Shown one piece after another: positions 33,035 through 43,045 of a DNA stretch of 64,000 nt. The notes beneath the pieces were generated by a model. The model was not told the origin of the DNA, did no database searches, and was given only the letters and a program-made list of their open reading frames with translations. The position numbers were made by a program, and so were the translations under genes. Origin of the DNA: Bombilactobacillus bombi (lineage in GTDB: Bacteria; Bacillota; Bacilli; Lactobacillales; Lactobacillaceae); the NCBI RefSeq assembly GCF_003522965.1, contig NZ_CP031513.1, positions 372,001-436,000 of the forward strand, written 5' to 3'. Within the stretch, counting starts at the first letter, position 1; each line of letters opens with the position of its first letter.

Positions 33035-35416
33035 TTGTACGCACAGATTATAGTTGATGTACCCACGCAACAGACTAATCACAGTTTTGATTATTTGGTA
33101 CCTTCCAATCTGGAAAATACGATTCAAAAAGGGATGCGCGTAGCAGTTCCTTTTGGACGCAGTCAGCGGCTGGTACAAGGATTTGTAGTTGGTTTAAGTG
33201 CCCACAGTAAGTTTTCTGGGCAACTTAAAGCAATTGATCACTTACTGGATTTGCGTCCAGTATTAAATGAAGAATTATTACAATTGTCGCAGTGGATGTC
33301 GCAGCAAACTTTTGGCTTTTGGATTTCGTGTATGCAGACGATGCTACCAAATGTTATGAGAGCCAAGTATCAAAAAATTGCGGTAGCTTTGACACCACAA
33401 ATCCAAAATAATGATTTTTTTCAAGGCCAATCAGCACAAGTTATCGATAATAGTATATCTGTGAATATGCAAAAACAACTATTTAATTGGCAAAAAAAGC
33501 AATTAATTGACATCAAATATCTAGTTAAAGACCAAGCCAAGCAATTAAAACAATGGTTTATTCAACGTCAAGACCTTGATTATGCTCAAATATTGACAGA
33601 ACTAAAGCCACAAGCTAAAAAGCAACGCAAATTAATTCAATTATTTATTGATCAGCCTAATTTACAACAAATTAGTTTGCAGCAATTATTACAAAAAGAA
33701 CATTTTACTGCTGCAACCATTAACGCAGTAGTAAAAAAGGGCTGGTTGACTAAAGTTAAACAAGTAGTTTGGCGCCAGCCCACAGAACCTAAAATTACGC
33801 CTACTCATGATTTAGTACTGACAGCTCAACAACAGAATGCTTACCAAAAAATTATTAACGCACAAAATCAAGTAGTGTTATTACAAGGGATTACTGGGAG
33901 TGGCAAGACTGAAATCTATTTACAAGCAATTAAATATTTTTTACAACAAAAAAAGACAGCTTTAATGCTGGTACCTGAGATTTCGCTAACACCACAGATG
34001 GTAAGTCAAGTACGCGGGCGTTTTGGACATTTGGTAGCAGTGTTGCATAGTGGATTATCTAGCGGGGAACGCTATGATGAATGGCGACGGATTGAAACTG
34101 GGGCAGCGCGCGTGGTTGTTGGGGCGCGTTCTGCAGTTTTTGCACCTTTAAATAACTTAGGAATTATTATTATTGACGAAGAACATGAGGCTAGCTATAA
34201 GCAAGAAGATAATCCGCGCTATCATGCGCGTGATATTGCTTTATGGCGTGGAAAATATCATAATTGTCCTGTGGTTTTGGGTAGTGCAACCCCTAGTCTA
34301 GAATCACGGGCTCGTGGACAAAAGGGTGTTTACAAGTTGGTACATCTTAACCAACGAGTTAACCAACACGCGTTACCAACAGTTGAAGTTGTTGACTTAA
34401 GAATGCCAGCTAACTTGACTAAACAACCGGACTTATCCTTGCCTTTAGTTCAGGCACTCAAAGTTTGCTTACAACGTCAAGAACAGGCAATTTTACTCTT
34501 AAATCGACGGGGATTTTCGTCATTTTTATTGTGTCGTGAATGTGGATATGTGCCACAATGTCCTAATTGTGATATTTCTTTAACTGTCCATTTACAAGAA
34601 CATTGTTTAATGTGCCATTATTGTGGACATAAAGAAGCCATTCCCACCGTGTGCCCGCAGTGTAAGAGTAAAAAAATTCGTTTTAGTGGTACTGGAACGC
34701 AAAAGGTAGAACAACAATTACAAACTATTTTGCCTACAGCTCGTATAATCCGGATGGACAATGACACCACTAAGCATAAGGGAGCTCATCAACAATTATT
34801 AGAACGATTTGAGCAAACAGGTGATATTTTATTAGGAACGCAAATGATCGCGAAAGGACTTGACTTTCCTAATGTTACGTTAGTAGGAGTTATTAATGCT
34901 GATACTGGATTAATAACCAATGATTTTCGCTCTAGTGAGCGTACTTTTCAGTTATTAACCCAAGTAAGTGGCCGTGCGGGTCGTGCTCAAAAAACAGGTA
35001 AAGTTTATATTCAAACTTATAATCCTCAGCATTATGCGATTAAGTTAGCAGCGCAACAAGATTATGAAAAATTTTACCAGCAAGAAATGCAATTTCGCCA
35101 TCAAGCTGGTTACCCGCCTTATTATTATTTAATTAAAATTACAATTTCGCATCATTCACAAGCACAGGCTTTTAAGATGGCTTATAATATAGCTAAACAA
35201 GTACGCACCGTCTTAAAAAAGGATGAGCAGTTATTAGGTCCGACAGAACCAACGATTGCACGGATTAAAAATCGTTATTATTATCAAATAGTAATTAAAT
35301 ATCGGATAAATCCTAATTTATTAAAAGTTTTACATCAAATCGTTAATAATGTTCAAATTGATAAAAAAAGAGGTTTTTTAGTTGCAGTTGATAATGAACC
35401 TCAACAAATGGAGTGA
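33035..35416 (+). CDS. priA: Primosomal replication restart helicase PriA
   Basis: Loads the replisome at abandoned forks. 793 aa: N-terminal 3'-DNA-binding domain, Walker A GITGSGKTE (285-293, Lys291), Walker B IIIDEEHE, eight zinc-binding cysteines in four CxxC pairs (CREC, CPNC, CHYC, CPQC) inserted in the helicase core, and the C-terminal domain. TTG start behind AAGGAG. It overlaps the start region of fmt. Confidence 0.96.
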   Translation: MYAQIIVDVPTQQTNHSFDYLVPSNLENTIQKGMRVAVPFGRSQRLVQGFVVGLSAHSKFSGQLKAIDHLLDLRPVLNEELLQLSQWMSQQTFGFWISCMQTMLPNVMRAKYQKIAVALTPQIQNNDFFQGQSAQVIDNSISVNMQKQLFNWQKKQLIDIKYLVKDQAKQLKQWFIQRQDLDYAQILTELKPQAKKQRKLIQLFIDQPNLQQISLQQLLQKEHFTAATINAVVKKGWLTKVKQVVWRQPTEPKITPTHDLVLTAQQQNAYQKIINAQNQVVLLQGITGSGKTEIYLQAIKYFLQQKKTALMLVPEISLTPQMVSQVRGRFGHLVAVLHSGLSSGERYDEWRRIETGAARVVVGARSAVFAPLNNLGIIIIDEEHEASYKQEDNPRYHARDIALWRGKYHNCPVVLGSATPSLESRARGQKGVYKLVHLNQRVNQHALPTVEVVDLRMPANLTKQPDLSLPLVQALKVCLQRQEQAILLLNRRGFSSFLLCRECGYVPQCPNCDISLTVHLQEHCLMCHYCGHKEAIPTVCPQCKSKKIRFSGTGTQKVEQQLQTILPTARIIRMDNDTTKHKGAHQQLLERFEQTGDILLGTQMIAKGLDFPNVTLVGVINADTGLITNDFRSSERTFQLLTQVSGRAGRAQKTGKVYIQTYNPQHYAIKLAAQQDYEKFYQQEMQFRHQAGYPPYYYLIKITISHHSQAQAFKMAYNIAKQVRTVLKKDEQLLGPTEPTIARIKNRYYYQIVIKYRINPNLLKVLHQIVNNVQIDKKRGFLVAVDNEPQQME

Positions 35417-35421
35417 TTGAG

Positions 35422-36366
35422 ATGACAAAAATTATTTTTATGGGAACACCCGAATTTGCTGTGCCCATTTTAGACGGCTTAGTCCAAAATGACTATGAAA
35501 TTGTGGGAGTAGTAACGCAACCAGATCGTGCAGTAGGACGTAAACAAAAAATCAGCTATTCACCAGTTAAAAAGTATGCTGTGCAACATAATTTACCCTT
35601 GTATCAGCCAGAAAAATTAGCACATAGTGCTGAGTTAGCTGAGTTAATTGCTTTACAAGCAGATTTAATTATTACAGCAGCTTTTGGCCAATTTTTGCCG
35701 ACAAAACTTTTGCAATCGGCCCAAATTGCACCGCTTAATGTACATGGCTCTTTATTACCTCGTAATCGAGGAGGAGCCCCTGTACAACGGGCAATTATGA
35801 ATGGCGATTTGAAGACAGGAATCACAATTATGTACATGGCCGCCAAAATGGATGCTGGTGACATTATTAGTCAACAAGCAATTGACATCAAACCTACAGA
35901 TACAGCTGGTAGTTTATTTGAGAAATTAAGTATTATTGGCCGAGATTTATTGCTAGCTAGTTTGCCGCAAGTCATTGCCGGCACAAATAAGCGTGTAACC
36001 CAAGATGAAAGTTTAGTCACTATAACTCCTAATATCAGTCCAGAAGAAGAGCAAATTGATATTTCACAGCCAGCAATAGTGATCAATCGCCAAGTTAGAG
36101 GACTTAATCCTGATCCAGGGGCTTATTTATTTTTAAATGAGGTCCGCACTAAAGTATTTCAGACAAGTGTTGGTAAAGAAACCACTGATTTATTACCTGG
36201 TCAAGTAGTTGTGAGAACGAAAAAACAATTGGCAATTGCGGCTGGTAAGCAAACAGTAATTTATTTAGAACAAATTCAACCGGCTGGTAAGGCAGTTATG
36301 CCAATTACTGCCTTTTTAAACGGCAAAGGGAAGGATATCCAAGTTGGCGAACAAATTATTAAATAA
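35422..36366 (+). CDS. fmt: Methionyl-tRNA formyltransferase
   Basis: Formylates Met-tRNAi with 10-formyl-THF. 314 aa from ATG 35422 (GGAG 8 bp upstream). Rossmann N-terminus MTKIIFMGTPEFAVPILDGL; catalytic block NVHGSLLPRNRGGAPVQ with the HxSLLP motif, and the Asp in KMDAGDII. The C-terminal OB-like domain binds tRNA. Overlaps rsmB by 23 bp. Confidence 0.96.
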   Translation: MTKIIFMGTPEFAVPILDGLVQNDYEIVGVVTQPDRAVGRKQKISYSPVKKYAVQHNLPLYQPEKLAHSAELAELIALQADLIITAAFGQFLPTKLLQSAQIAPLNVHGSLLPRNRGGAPVQRAIMNGDLKTGITIMYMAAKMDAGDIISQQAIDIKPTDTAGSLFEKLSIIGRDLLLASLPQVIAGTNKRVTQDESLVTITPNISPEEEQIDISQPAIVINRQVRGLNPDPGAYLFLNEVRTKVFQTSVGKETTDLLPGQVVVRTKKQLAIAAGKQTVIYLEQIQPAGKAVMPITAFLNGKGKDIQVGEQIIK

Positions 36367-37690
36367 TAATCCTCGATATTTAGCAACCCAAATTTTAAAT
36401 CAAGTTTTAAACGGCAGCGGCTATTCCAATGTGTTAATTAATCAGTATTTAACACAATATCAGCTAGTCAGCGCTGATCAGCGTTTGTTAGTACAATTAG
36501 TTTATGGAGTGTTGCAACATAAGTTGACTTTGGATTACTTTTTAGAAAAATATCTGCAACAACAAAAGCATCTCCAAACATGGGTACGTAATTTATTGCG
36601 CATTTCGGTTTATCAAATGCGTTATTTGGATCGGATTCCTGAACGCGCCATTTTTTACGAAGCGACTCAAATTGCCAAAATTATTGGTGGTCAAAAGGTT
36701 GCCGGATTAATAACTGCCGTTTTGCGTAATTTGCAACGTGACGGCTGGATGACCTTCGACAAGTTAGATAAGCAAAAGCGCTTAAGTATCGAATATAGTG
36801 TGCCCCAGTGGATTATTAAACGGCTCGTTAAGCAAGTTGGTTTGGAAAAAACTACCCAAATTTTAATTAGTTTAAATCAACCACCTAAGACTTCTATTCG
36901 TGTTAATACTGCTAAAATTAGTCGCTCAGAGTTACAACAACAATTAGAACACGACAATTTTCAAGTGCATCCTAGTGCTGTTAGCCCAGTCGGTTTAGTT
37001 ATTGACCAAGGATCTATTATTCATAGTCAATGGTTTCAAGCTGGCTATTGTACAGTGCAAGATGAAAGTTCGATGTTAGTTGCACCAGCTCTACAAGCAC
37101 AAGATAATAGCCAAATTTTAGATGCTTGCGCTGCTCCAGGCGGGAAAACTACACATTTGGCAACTTATATGCAATCTGGTATGGGTCAAGTGACCGCTTT
37201 AGATTTGCATGCTAATAAATTGCGTTTGATTGAGCAAAATGCTCATCGTTTGGGTGTGGCTGAACAAATAACTACTTTAGCAATGGATGCACGTCAAGTC
37301 GGTCAACAATTTGCTCCTCAAACATTTGAGCGAATTTTAGTCGATGCGCCTTGTTCAGGATTGGGGTTGTTAAGACGCAAGCCTGAAATTAGGTATACCA
37401 AACAAGAAAGTGATCTTTTTGATTTGGCTGCAATTCAGCTAGCAATTTTAGAAGCAGTAGATCCATTATTGACTGTAGGCGGATTATTAGTTTATAGTAC
37501 CTGTACGATTTTTGAACCTGAAAATCAACAAGTAATTGCTAAATTTTTACAAAATCATCCTGAATATACCGCAGTCAAGGTCCAAACGGACTTAGCTTTA
37601 ACTAAGATTCATCGTGGACAATTTGTTCAAATTTATCCTGATGATTATGAAACAGACGGCTTTTTTATTGCAGCATTAAAAAAACAGTAA
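36344..37690 (+). CDS. rsmB: 16S rRNA (cytosine-967-C5)-methyltransferase RsmB
   Basis: 448 aa. N-terminal NusB-like domain (about 1-140), then a SAM-dependent domain with DACAAPGGKTTHLA and both catalytic cysteines (DAPCSGLGLLRR and YSTCTIFEPEN). The TTG start lies inside fmt with AAGGGAAGG upstream. Followed by stp after 34 bp. Confidence 0.95.
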   Translation: MANKLLNNNPRYLATQILNQVLNGSGYSNVLINQYLTQYQLVSADQRLLVQLVYGVLQHKLTLDYFLEKYLQQQKHLQTWVRNLLRISVYQMRYLDRIPERAIFYEATQIAKIIGGQKVAGLITAVLRNLQRDGWMTFDKLDKQKRLSIEYSVPQWIIKRLVKQVGLEKTTQILISLNQPPKTSIRVNTAKISRSELQQQLEHDNFQVHPSAVSPVGLVIDQGSIIHSQWFQAGYCTVQDESSMLVAPALQAQDNSQILDACAAPGGKTTHLATYMQSGMGQVTALDLHANKLRLIEQNAHRLGVAEQITTLAMDARQVGQQFAPQTFERILVDAPCSGLGLLRRKPEIRYTKQESDLFDLAAIQLAILEAVDPLLTVGGLLVYSTCTIFEPENQQVIAKFLQNHPEYTAVKVQTDLALTKIHRGQFVQIYPDDYETDGFFIAALKKQ

Positions 37691-37724
37691 ATCAGATCAA
37701 ATACCCAAAAATGAGGTAATAATT

Positions 37725-38480
37725 ATGGATATTGCTTTTAAAACTGATATTGGCAAAAAACGTCAAACCAATCAAGATTATGTTCAAGTATATCGAAACC
37801 AAGCTAATGTAGTATTTGCGGTAGTAGCAGATGGTATGGGCGGGCATCGAGGCGGAGATGTCGCTTCTGATATGGTCGTTAATCATTTTGGAACTGAATT
37901 TCAGAAAAACACATCACGTGATATCAAAGAAGTTTCACATTGGGCCAATGATATTTTAGCGCTTGAGAATAAGCGAGTAATTGCTTTATCGAATCAGGAT
38001 AGTGAATTAACGGGAATGGGGACCACCATTGTCGGGGCTTTTGTTTTTCCAAAGCAGTTAGTGGTCTTTAATGTTGGTGATAGTCGTTGTTATTTATTAA
38101 GAGATGGTAAACTGCAACAATTGAGTTTTGATCATTCATTGGTAAATGAACTTTTAATTTCAGGAGCGATTACTGAACAAGAAGCTAAGCATCATCCTAA
38201 TAAAAACATTATTACACAAAGTTTGGGTGTTTCTCCCGATGTCAGTCCGACTTTTGGCACTTTTGATTTACAAACCAGCGATCAATTGCTGCTTTGCAGT
38301 GATGGTCTATCTAATATGGTAGATGACGAGCAATTAGAACAAGTGTTACAAAAAAAATTAACAGCCCAGCAAAAATGTGATTTGCTAATACAAATGGCCA
38401 ATGATGCTGGTGGAAGCGATAATATCACAGCTTTAGTGGTTGATATGCAAGGTAATAGTGAGGTGGTCGCCCATGATTAA
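37725..38480 (+). CDS. stp: PP2C-type Ser/Thr protein phosphatase
   Basis: Dephosphorylates targets of the adjacent kinase. 251 aa with the metal-binding motifs TDIGKKRQTNQD, ADGMGGHRGGDVAS, NVGDSRCY, LLCSDGLSNMV and GGSDNITALVV. GAGG precedes the ATG. The last 8 bp overlap the kinase gene, giving fixed co-expression. Confidence 0.96.
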   Translation: MDIAFKTDIGKKRQTNQDYVQVYRNQANVVFAVVADGMGGHRGGDVASDMVVNHFGTEFQKNTSRDIKEVSHWANDILALENKRVIALSNQDSELTGMGTTIVGAFVFPKQLVVFNVGDSRCYLLRDGKLQQLSFDHSLVNELLISGAITEQEAKHHPNKNIITQSLGVSPDVSPTFGTFDLQTSDQLLLCSDGLSNMVDDEQLEQVLQKKLTAQQKCDLLIQMANDAGGSDNITALVVDMQGNSEVVAHD

Positions 38481-40425
38481 TAAAGGCGATTTAATTGCTA
38501 ATCGCTATTTAATTGTCGACACTCTGGGAGAAGGAGGGATGTCGAATGTTTATTTAGCAGAGGATACTTACCTACATCGAAAAGTAGCACTGAAAAGCCT
38601 GCGGGCTGATTTGCAAAATGATGAACAAATTCGTTTGCGTTTTCAACGCGAATCGCGCGCTATGAGTAAGTTGTCTAGCCCTTATATTGTTAATATTTTG
38701 GATGTGGGCGACGAAGATATACCTTTTATTGTAATGGAATACGTTCCAGGTGGCAGTTTAAAAAAATATATTAAGCATCACTTTCCGATACCATATCCAC
38801 AAGTTATTAAGCTAATGGAAGAAATTTTGCAGGGTGTAGCAGTAGCGCATCAACATGGGATTATTCATCGTGATCTCAAACCGCAGAATGTTATGATTAC
38901 TCCTGAACAACATGCTAAAGTAGCTGACTTTGGGATTGCTCTATCACAAGGAGAGCAATCTATTACACAGACCAATTCGACTATGGGATCAGTACACTAT
39001 ATGGCACCAGAACGTGTGCGAGGTCAACAAGCCAGTGTCCAATCGGACATCTATGCTTTGGGCATTATTCTTTATGAAATGTTAACTAATCATCTTCCTT
39101 TTGATGGTGAAACATCACTAGCCATTGCTTTAAAACATTTCAACGAAGCAACCCCTAGTTTGCGACAAGCTCAACCTGATATTCCCCAAGCTTTAGAAAA
39201 TGTTGTTTTTAGAGCAACTGCCAAAGATCCGAGTGTGCGTTACACAAGTGCTTTAGCAATGGCTACTGATTTAAAAACGGTTTTGTCACCACAAAGAGCG
39301 CATGAGCCAGTCTTTGTGCCATCAAATGACGAAAAAGAACGGAATGATTCTGAAGAGACTAAAGTTTTGCCCGAATTAGTAGATGATGACAATAAAAAAG
39401 ATGTTCCTCCGATTAAAAAAAAGAATTCTAATAAAAAATTTTGGTGGCTTATGGCAGCTTTATTAGTAATTTTATTTTTGATCGGATGGGGGTGGTTGAA
39501 TGCTCGTCAAGAAGTAGCAGTTCCAGATGTTACTAACCTCAATGCAACTCAAGCACGAGCAGTATTAAATAACTCACAATTAAAATCTCGTGTTAGTGCC
39601 AGTGAACATAGTAATCGCGTGGCTAAAAATGATATTATCCGTTCAGTCCCTCCCAAAGGAACGCATGTTAAATCTGGTACTACGATTAAGCTAGTTCGCA
39701 GTTTAGGACCGGTTTTGAGGACAGTTCCCAATGTTGTAGGGCAAAATTATTATGAAGCTCGTAATCAACTCACAAGTTTGGGGTTTAGAGTTAAACGGAT
39801 TAATCGTTATTCACAAACTGTGCCAGCAGGCAATGTTATTAAGCAAACGCCGCGGGCTAAAAGCCGGATTGCATCTAAAAAGAAAGCTGTGCGTTTAACC
39901 GTTTCTTTAGGACAAAAAAATTATAGTTTTGCTGTTAAAGATTTAACGGGTTATAATTTACGCGGAGCCCAAGATTACGCTAACGAAGAGGGATTGCAAT
40001 TGGTAGTCAAAACTGTACCATCTAGTACTGTTGAAAAGGGCAACGTAGTATCTCAAAATCCCATTGCTGGCACAAGAATTTTACGTGGGGCTTCATTGGT
40101 CGTAAATATTTCTAGTGGCAAGCCTGATAATAGTGATCAACATAATAATAGCGATGCTAATACTAATCCAACAGGCACATCTCCACAAACTGTTACTAGG
40201 ACGATTAATTTACCATTTAATGGACAGGATAATCAAAGCAAGAATACCTTTCAAATTTATATTAAAGACGCTAATCACAATTTGAATGATTTATATAAAG
40301 AAACTGAGATTGATTCTACAACACAAATTACAATACCCTTTCAACTTAACAAAGGCCAAACAGGGCAATATAAAGTGGTTCGAGATGGGATTGTTTTAGA
40401 TTCGGAAAACGTAACGGCAGGTTGA
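38473..40425 (+). CDS. prkC: PASTA-domain Ser/Thr protein kinase (PrkC/StkP type)
   Basis: Membrane kinase sensing muropeptides or lipid II. 650 aa from ATG 38473 (GAGGTGG upstream). Kinase domain at about 12-275 with GEGGMSNVY, Lys41, the catalytic loop HRDLKPQNV (Asp134) and DFG. A basic/acidic juxtamembrane region is followed by a transmembrane helix at about 323-342, then three extracellular PASTA repeats from about 345 to 555, a Ser/Asn linker, and a C-terminal beta-rich domain. Normal architecture with three PASTA repeats. Confidence 0.96.
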   Translation: MINKGDLIANRYLIVDTLGEGGMSNVYLAEDTYLHRKVALKSLRADLQNDEQIRLRFQRESRAMSKLSSPYIVNILDVGDEDIPFIVMEYVPGGSLKKYIKHHFPIPYPQVIKLMEEILQGVAVAHQHGIIHRDLKPQNVMITPEQHAKVADFGIALSQGEQSITQTNSTMGSVHYMAPERVRGQQASVQSDIYALGIILYEMLTNHLPFDGETSLAIALKHFNEATPSLRQAQPDIPQALENVVFRATAKDPSVRYTSALAMATDLKTVLSPQRAHEPVFVPSNDEKERNDSEETKVLPELVDDDNKKDVPPIKKKNSNKKFWWLMAALLVILFLIGWGWLNARQEVAVPDVTNLNATQARAVLNNSQLKSRVSASEHSNRVAKNDIIRSVPPKGTHVKSGTTIKLVRSLGPVLRTVPNVVGQNYYEARNQLTSLGFRVKRINRYSQTVPAGNVIKQTPRAKSRIASKKKAVRLTVSLGQKNYSFAVKDLTGYNLRGAQDYANEEGLQLVVKTVPSSTVEKGNVVSQNPIAGTRILRGASLVVNISSGKPDNSDQHNNSDANTNPTGTSPQTVTRTINLPFNGQDNQSKNTFQIYIKDANHNLNDLYKETEIDSTTQITIPFQLNKGQTGQYKVVRDGIVLDSENVTAG

Positions 40426-40428
40426 TGT

Positions 40429-41325
40429 ATGCAAACAGGAAAAATAATTAAATCCAACAGTGGTTTTTATGATGTTCAAACTGCTAATCAAGAAATTATT
40501 CGTACGCGAGCGCGGGGTAATTTTCGTCAAAAGAAAATTAAACCGATTGTAGGTGATTGGGTTGAGTTCGAAAATGATTATCTTTTAAAAATCAAACCCC
40601 GCAAAAACGAAGTGGTACGTCCCTTAATCGCGAATGTTGATCAAGCTTTAGTAGTTATAACTGCTGTTGAACCGCAATTTTCTACTAATTTATTAGATCG
40701 GTTTTTGGTAGTTTTAACTGCCCAAAAAATTAAACCGCTAATTTATCTCAGTAAGATAGATTTAGCCCCAAAGCAACAGCAAACACAGCTTATAGAACAA
40801 TTAAAATATTATCAAAGTTGTGGTTATCAAGTTTTTATATCCAACGAAGTTAAACAAAATCCTCAATCATTGATTGCCGCCTTAGATAATAAAGAGACCG
40901 TTTTGGCTGGACAAACAGGTGCTGGCAAATCAACATTATTAAATCACTTAATTCCCAATCTTAATTTAGAGACAGGCAGTATTTCTACTAGCTTAAATCG
41001 TGGTAAACACACTACCAGAATGGTTACATTATATCCGTTTCATAAGGGCCTTATTGCTGATACACCTGGATTTTCTTCGCTTACTTTGCAAAACATTACG
41101 CGCGAAAACTTGCCACAATTATTTCCAGATTTTGTTTCCTTAAAAGATAAGTGTAAATATCGAAGCTGTGTCCATTTAAATGAACCTGATTGTGCCATCA
41201 AGCAAGCTGTTGACAGTGGTAAAATAATGAACAGCCGATATCTGAATTATTGTCAATTTCAAGCAGAAATTGCTCAAGAACGTCCAGTATATTTAAAAAC
41301 TGATAAAAGGAGTAAAAAAAAATAA
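40429..41325 (+). CDS. rsgA: Ribosome small subunit-dependent GTPase RsgA
   Basis: 30S maturation GTPase. 298 aa with an N-terminal OB-fold (RTRARGNFRQKKIKPIVGDW), the circularly permuted G-domain order G4 (SKIDL), G1 (GQTGAGKST, Lys167), G3 (DTPGF), and the zinc knuckle CKYRSC-x4-EPDC. Three bp after prkC; its TAA overlaps the rpe ATG by one base. Confidence 0.96.
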   Translation: MQTGKIIKSNSGFYDVQTANQEIIRTRARGNFRQKKIKPIVGDWVEFENDYLLKIKPRKNEVVRPLIANVDQALVVITAVEPQFSTNLLDRFLVVLTAQKIKPLIYLSKIDLAPKQQQTQLIEQLKYYQSCGYQVFISNEVKQNPQSLIAALDNKETVLAGQTGAGKSTLLNHLIPNLNLETGSISTSLNRGKHTTRMVTLYPFHKGLIADTPGFSSLTLQNITRENLPQLFPDFVSLKDKCKYRSCVHLNEPDCAIKQAVDSGKIMNSRYLNYCQFQAEIAQERPVYLKTDKRSKKK

Positions 41326-41999
41326 TGGCTAATCAAACTTTAATTGCCCCCTCAATTTTAAGTGCGGATCGGTTAAATTTGCAGCGGGATATTCAAGCGG
41401 CCGATGCAGCCGGAGCTGATTTATTTCATATTGACTTAATGGATGGTGTTTTTGTTCCTAATTTAACTTTTGGTCCAGATTTTATTAAGTCAATTAATCA
41501 AATCACACAAGTACCCCTAGATGCGCATTTGATGGTGTCAACTCCAGAGAACTATTTGGATAGTGTAGTGGCCGCAGGAGCCGATTTAATTAATGTTCAT
41601 GTCGAAAGTACAAAGCACATTTATCGTGTTGTGCAACGTATTCAAGAATTGAATGTGCGTGCGGGTGTAGTTTTAAATCCGGGAACTAGCATTGCCAGTA
41701 TCGAACCATTGTTGCATATTGTTGATAATATTTTGGTGATGACTGTGAATCCTGGCTTTGGCGGGCAAGTATTTATTGCAGAAATGATAGATAAAGTTAG
41801 TCAATTAGCAAAATTACGGACAGCTCATAGTGATTATACGTACAGTATTGAAGTTGATGGCGGAGTAAATGAGCAGACAATTAAGTTATGCCAGCAAGTA
41901 GGTGCTAATGTTTTTGTAGCGGGTTCGTATGTATTTGGTCATGATATTACTCAGAGAATTAATAATTTAAAGCAGGCGTTAATCAATGAAAACAGTTAA
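41325..41999 (+). CDS. rpe: Ribulose-phosphate 3-epimerase
   Basis: Interconverts ribulose-5-P and xylulose-5-P (pentose phosphate/phosphoketolase pathway). 224-residue TIM barrel with IAPSILSAD, FHIDLMDGVFVPNLTFGP, DAHLM and the phosphate-binding MTVNPGFGGQ. AAGGAG precedes the ATG. Overlaps thiN by 14 bp. Confidence 0.96.
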   Translation: MANQTLIAPSILSADRLNLQRDIQAADAAGADLFHIDLMDGVFVPNLTFGPDFIKSINQITQVPLDAHLMVSTPENYLDSVVAAGADLINVHVESTKHIYRVVQRIQELNVRAGVVLNPGTSIASIEPLLHIVDNILVMTVNPGFGGQVFIAEMIDKVSQLAKLRTAHSDYTYSIEVDGGVNEQTIKLCQQVGANVFVAGSYVFGHDITQRINNLKQALINENS

Positions 42000-42630
42000 T
42001 CTTTTACTAGGCTCTACCAGTAATTTACCTGATTTAACGGCAATCTCTGGCCCGTGGGTTGGTGTTGATCATGGTACTTCTATTTTGTTGCAAAATCATA
42101 TTACTCCAATAATTAGTGTAGGAGACTTTGATTCTTTGAATGTAACTGAACGCCAACAAATGGAATCACAAGTTAATGATATTCGTTATTCTAATCCCAT
42201 TAAGGATTACACCGATTCACAAATGGGTTTACAAATAGCTCTGCAAGATTTGCAGGCCGAACAAGTCAATATTTATGGTGCTATTGGTGGGCGGATAGAT
42301 CATGAATTAGTGAATATCTTTTTACCATTAGATTTAACTCTGGGAAGTAATATTCATAAAATTCGATTGATTGATCGACAAAATATAATTGAATATTTTA
42401 CTCCTGGTAATTATGAAATTAAATATTTACCCAATATGAAATACTTAGGCTTTTTTAATTTAACTGCAGTTAAACAATTAGAAATTAAAGATGCTAAATA
42501 TAAGTTACCGGCTACTGACTTTTTACGCCCAGTTTCTTTGGCCAGCAATGAATTTGTTCAGCCAACTGTCCATTTTAGTTTTGCGGATGGGGTTGTGGCC
42601 GTGATTCAAAGTAAAGATATTAAACAATAA
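41986..42630 (+). CDS. thiN: Thiamine pyrophosphokinase
   Basis: Thiamine + ATP to thiamine pyrophosphate. 214 aa with the N-terminal nucleotide-binding region GVDHGTSILL, SVGDFDSL and KDYTDSQMGLQ, and GAIGGRIDHEL typical of the family; the C-terminal half is the thiamine-binding beta domain. Last gene of the long priA-thiN cluster. Confidence 0.93.
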   Translation: MKTVNLLLGSTSNLPDLTAISGPWVGVDHGTSILLQNHITPIISVGDFDSLNVTERQQMESQVNDIRYSNPIKDYTDSQMGLQIALQDLQAEQVNIYGAIGGRIDHELVNIFLPLDLTLGSNIHKIRLIDRQNIIEYFTPGNYEIKYLPNMKYLGFFNLTAVKQLEIKDAKYKLPATDFLRPVSLASNEFVQPTVHFSFADGVVAVIQSKDIKQ

Positions 42631-42660
42631 AAAAACGACTAGCTTTTGCTAGTCGTTTTT
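42631..42660. terminator. Bidirectional terminator between thiN and rpmB
   Basis: Thirteen-base arms AAAAACGACTAGC (42631-42643) / GCTAGTCGTTTTT (42648-42660) with a TTTT loop. The A-rich and T-rich flanks let it stop transcription from both convergent genes. Confidence 0.93.
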
Positions 42661-42673
42661 TGTTTACTATTAT

Positions 42674-42859
42674 TTAGACACGAGTAACTTTTCCAGATTT
42701 CAAAGCGCGTGCGGAAACCCAAACACGTTTAGGTTTACCATCAACTAAAATCCGTACTTTTTGGAGATTAGCTTTCCAAGAACGCCGTGATGAATTCAAA
42801 GCATGGGAACGCTTGTTACCAAAGCGAGTTCTGCGTCCAGTGATAATATCTTTTGCCAT
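42674..42859 (-). CDS. rpmB: 50S ribosomal protein L28
   Basis: 61 aa beginning [20 protein letters not shown], typical L28. On the mRNA the GGAGG site sits in the loop of a short hairpin GGACAA/TTGTCC that ends at the start codon. It is divergent from yloU-fakA, the usual Firmicutes arrangement. Confidence 0.97.
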   Translation of the reverse strand: MAKDIITGRRTRFGNKRSHALNSSRRSWKANLQKVRILVDGKPKRVWVSARALKSGKVTRV

Positions 42860-42997
42860 GGGACAAAACCTCCTTGTCCGACTTAAAATTTCTTTTTATG
42901 AACACTTAAATATGTTACCATCTAAAAATAGAGAAAGCAAGCAAGAATTAAAGTAAAATTACTTGACAGGTTTTTTTGCTGCTTTCACAATTTAGTA

Positions 42998-43006
42998 TGC
43001 TATGAT
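42998..43006 (+). promoter_or_regulatory. Extended -10 promoter of yloU-fakA
   Basis: TGCTATGAT at 42998-43006 is an extended -10 element; no strong -35 box is spaced correctly. The start would be near 43013, 33 bp before the TTG start of yloU. Confidence 0.5.
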
Positions 43007-43045
43007 AGAATCTAGTAATGATACGTGAAAAGCGGGGTGTTAGTT

